Source: Planctomycetales bacterium
Lineage (GTDB): Bacteria > Planctomycetota > Planctomycetia > Isosphaerales > Isosphaeraceae
NCBI GenBank assembly: GCA_027435495.1
Contig: DAHZZC010000715.1
Span: forward strand, 1-22,256
Direction: 5' to 3'
Length of the DNA: 22,256 nt
Position 1 is the stretch's first letter; each line of letters begins with the position of its first letter. Below the pieces are notes generated by a model, which was given only the letters and a program-made list of their open reading frames with translations, was not told the origin of the DNA and searched no databases. The position numbers and the translations under genes were made by a program. This document shows, piece by piece, positions 20,893 to 22,256 of this stretch.

Positions 20893-22256
20893 TTGCGAAT
20901 CACTTTTCACGGCGCGACCCGCCAGGTCACCGGCAGTGCCCACCTGCTGGAGATCGGCTCGAAGCGAATCCTGCTCGATTGCGGGCTGCTTGACTCCGAG
21001 CGCATCCACCCCGAGAGCCCGAACCGGCACTTCGCCTTCGACCCCCGAGATCTCGACGCGGTCATCGTCTCCCACGCCCATAACGACCACATCGGGCGGC
21101 TTCCCCTTTTGATCCGAGCCGGCTACAACGGGCCCATCTTCGCCACACCCGCCACCGCCTCGATCACCAGCGTGATGCTCCGCGACAGTGCCCGCATCCA
21201 GCGCGAGGAGGTCCGTAACGCCCACATCAAGTATCCGCACCTGGAATCCGTCGAGCCCCTCTTCGAACTCGTCGATGTCGAGTGGCTGATCGAGCGGATG
21301 CAACGCATCCCATACCAGACCCCGATCGAGATCGTGCCGGGCGCCACGCTGACGTTCCTCAATTCGGGCCACATCCTCGGCGCGGCGATCGTGCAACTCG
21401 ACTACCGCGAGGACGGCCGACCGCGCCGGTTCGTCTTCACCGGCGACCTCGGACGTCGCGATACCCACCTGCTCCCCGACCCCGCGATCGTGAAGGATGT
21501 CGACATTCTGGTCTCCGAGAGCACCTACGGGAGCCGCGAACTGGAGCCTTACGACCGGCTGGTCAAGCAGCTTCACGCGATCGTGGCCCGGGCGATCCGG
21601 CTGGAAGGGAAGGTGGTGATCCCAGCGTTCAGCCTGGGGCGGACCCAGCGGATGGTCTACTGCCTCCAGGAACTCTTCGCGATGCACAAGGTCCGGCCAA
21701 TCCCGGTCTTTGTCGACAGCCCCCTGGCACTCCGGCTCACCGAGATCCACCGCGACCACCCCGAGGCGTACACCCCGATCGCACGCGAACTGATGGACCG
21801 CGACCCCCTGTATTTCGGCTCGAAGCACGTCGAGTTCTGCGCGACCTGGGACGACTCCCGTCGGCTAAACTACATGCGGGGCCCGATGATCATCATCGCC
21901 TCGTCGGGGATGTGCGAGGCGGGCCGGATCCGACACCATTTACGGCACGTCGTGAGCGATCCCGACAACGCCGTGGTGATCGTCAGCTACCAGGCCGAGG
22001 GAACCCTCGGCCGACAGATCGCCGAGGGGGTCGAGCGGATCCAGATCTTCGACCAGTGGTACGACCTCAACGCGGCGGTCTACGTGCTGGACGGCTTCTC
22101 CGGCCATGCGGACCGCGGCGACCTGGCGTGGTGGTACGAGCAGACCGGCGGCAACATCGAGTCGGCCTTCATCGTCCACGGCGATCCCGACGCGATGGAC
22201 GCGCTGGTCCCCGTCCTCCAGCCGTTCGTCCAGTCCCCCGTGCACACCCCCGAGCT
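20893..22256 (+). CDS. MBL-fold beta-CASP RNase-like protein, 3' end outside window
   Basis: This is a metallo-beta-lactamase-fold hydrolase of the beta-CASP branch (COG1236-type, related to CPSF73/YSH1), predicted to act on RNA with two zinc ions in the cytosol. TTG at 20893 is the only sensible start: GGGAGGG lies seven bases upstream and the product opens MRITFHGATRQVTGSAHLLE, as in the family. Metal-site motifs are SHAHNDHIG (60-68; His61, His63, Asp65, His66), SGHILGAA (158-165; His160) and TGDLGR (183-188; Asp185). Beta-CASP motifs are VSESTYG (Glu209), the ASSGMCEAGRIRHHL segment with His348/His349, and FSGHAD (402-407; His405). All catalytic residues are present. The 454 codons in the window are open; homologues are about 450-550 aa, so little is missing. 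It is divergent from the unknown gene at 20554. Confidence 0.95.
   Translation, partial: MRITFHGATRQVTGSAHLLEIGSKRILLDCGLLDSERIHPESPNRHFAFDPRDLDAVIVSHAHNDHIGRLPLLIRAGYNGPIFATPATASITSVMLRDSARIQREEVRNAHIKYPHLESVEPLFELVDVEWLIERMQRIPYQTPIEIVPGATLTFLNSGHILGAAIVQLDYREDGRPRRFVFTGDLGRRDTHLLPDPAIVKDVDILVSESTYGSRELEPYDRLVKQLHAIVARAIRLEGKVVIPAFSLGRTQRMVYCLQELFAMHKVRPIPVFVDSPLALRLTEIHRDHPEAYTPIARELMDRDPLYFGSKHVEFCATWDDSRRLNYMRGPMIIIASSGMCEAGRIRHHLRHVVSDPDNAVVIVSYQAEGTLGRQIAEGVERIQIFDQWYDLNAAVYVLDGFSGHADRGDLAWWYEQTGGNIESAFIVHGDPDAMDALVPVLQPFVQSPVHTPE

Noticed and set aside
20737..21828. Minus-strand open frame of 363 codons
   Set aside because: It is antisense to the beta-CASP gene, which has all metal-binding motifs.

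Overview
The window is high-GC bacterial DNA that most likely comes from a planctomycete of the Isosphaeraceae type. The reasons are two DUF1559 pseudopilin-like proteins (a family greatly expanded in Planctomycetota), each preceded by a tiny lipoprotein gene; a TPR/multihaem c-type cytochrome fusion; a TPR protein with the 'DPDL..LR.DPRF' tail common in this phylum; and frequent GTG/TTG starts. No mobile element, rRNA or CRISPR array was seen. This placement is inference from gene content.

Left part, almost all on the minus strand. Bases 1-1246 hold a lipoprotein gene followed by a DUF1559 gene that runs off the window edge. A candidate promoter lies about 310 nt upstream of the lipoprotein start. 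Next, in transcription order, come purine nucleoside phosphorylase (6883-6053), isoleucyl-tRNA synthetase (5943-3133), a Uma2-family PD-(D/E)XK protein (3106-2477) and phosphoribosylglycinamide formyltransferase purN (2407-1751). The last three are closely spaced and could be one transcript. A dyad-symmetric intergenic repeat separates the first two. Further right are a short TPR protein, a strikingly acidic low-complexity protein, and a Gfo/Idh/MocA oxidoreductase.

Middle. A tRNA-His(GTG) with its own promoter lies at 9772-9845 on the plus strand. It is followed by a 30-bp tandem duplication that overlaps the stop codon of a Gly/Ala-rich membrane protein (10950-10156, minus). About 860 bases of AT-richer sequence follow with no convincing gene but a near-consensus promoter. 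That promoter points into the second lipoprotein-DUF1559 module (11810-13307, plus). Strong intergenic hairpins lie within and after this module.

Right part. Three membrane-anchored TPR proteins are adjacent. One is on the plus strand (13472-14674) and converges on two on the minus strand; the largest of these (17900-16011) ends in a seven-haem cytochrome domain. Upstream on the minus strand are a rhomboid protease, a divergent malate/L-lactate dehydrogenase-like protein that lacks family active-site residues, and a conserved protein of unknown function. That last gene is divergent from a beta-CASP metallo-beta-lactamase RNase-like gene, which is cut by the window end. A palindrome flanking a predicted promoter sits between the divergent pair.

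Most of the window is housekeeping genes plus planctomycete-specific surface, envelope and electron-transfer genes. The best candidates for something little described are the TPR/heptahaem cluster next to the lipoprotein-DUF1559 module, and the repeated lipoprotein-DUF1559 arrangement with long leaders and intergenic hairpins.
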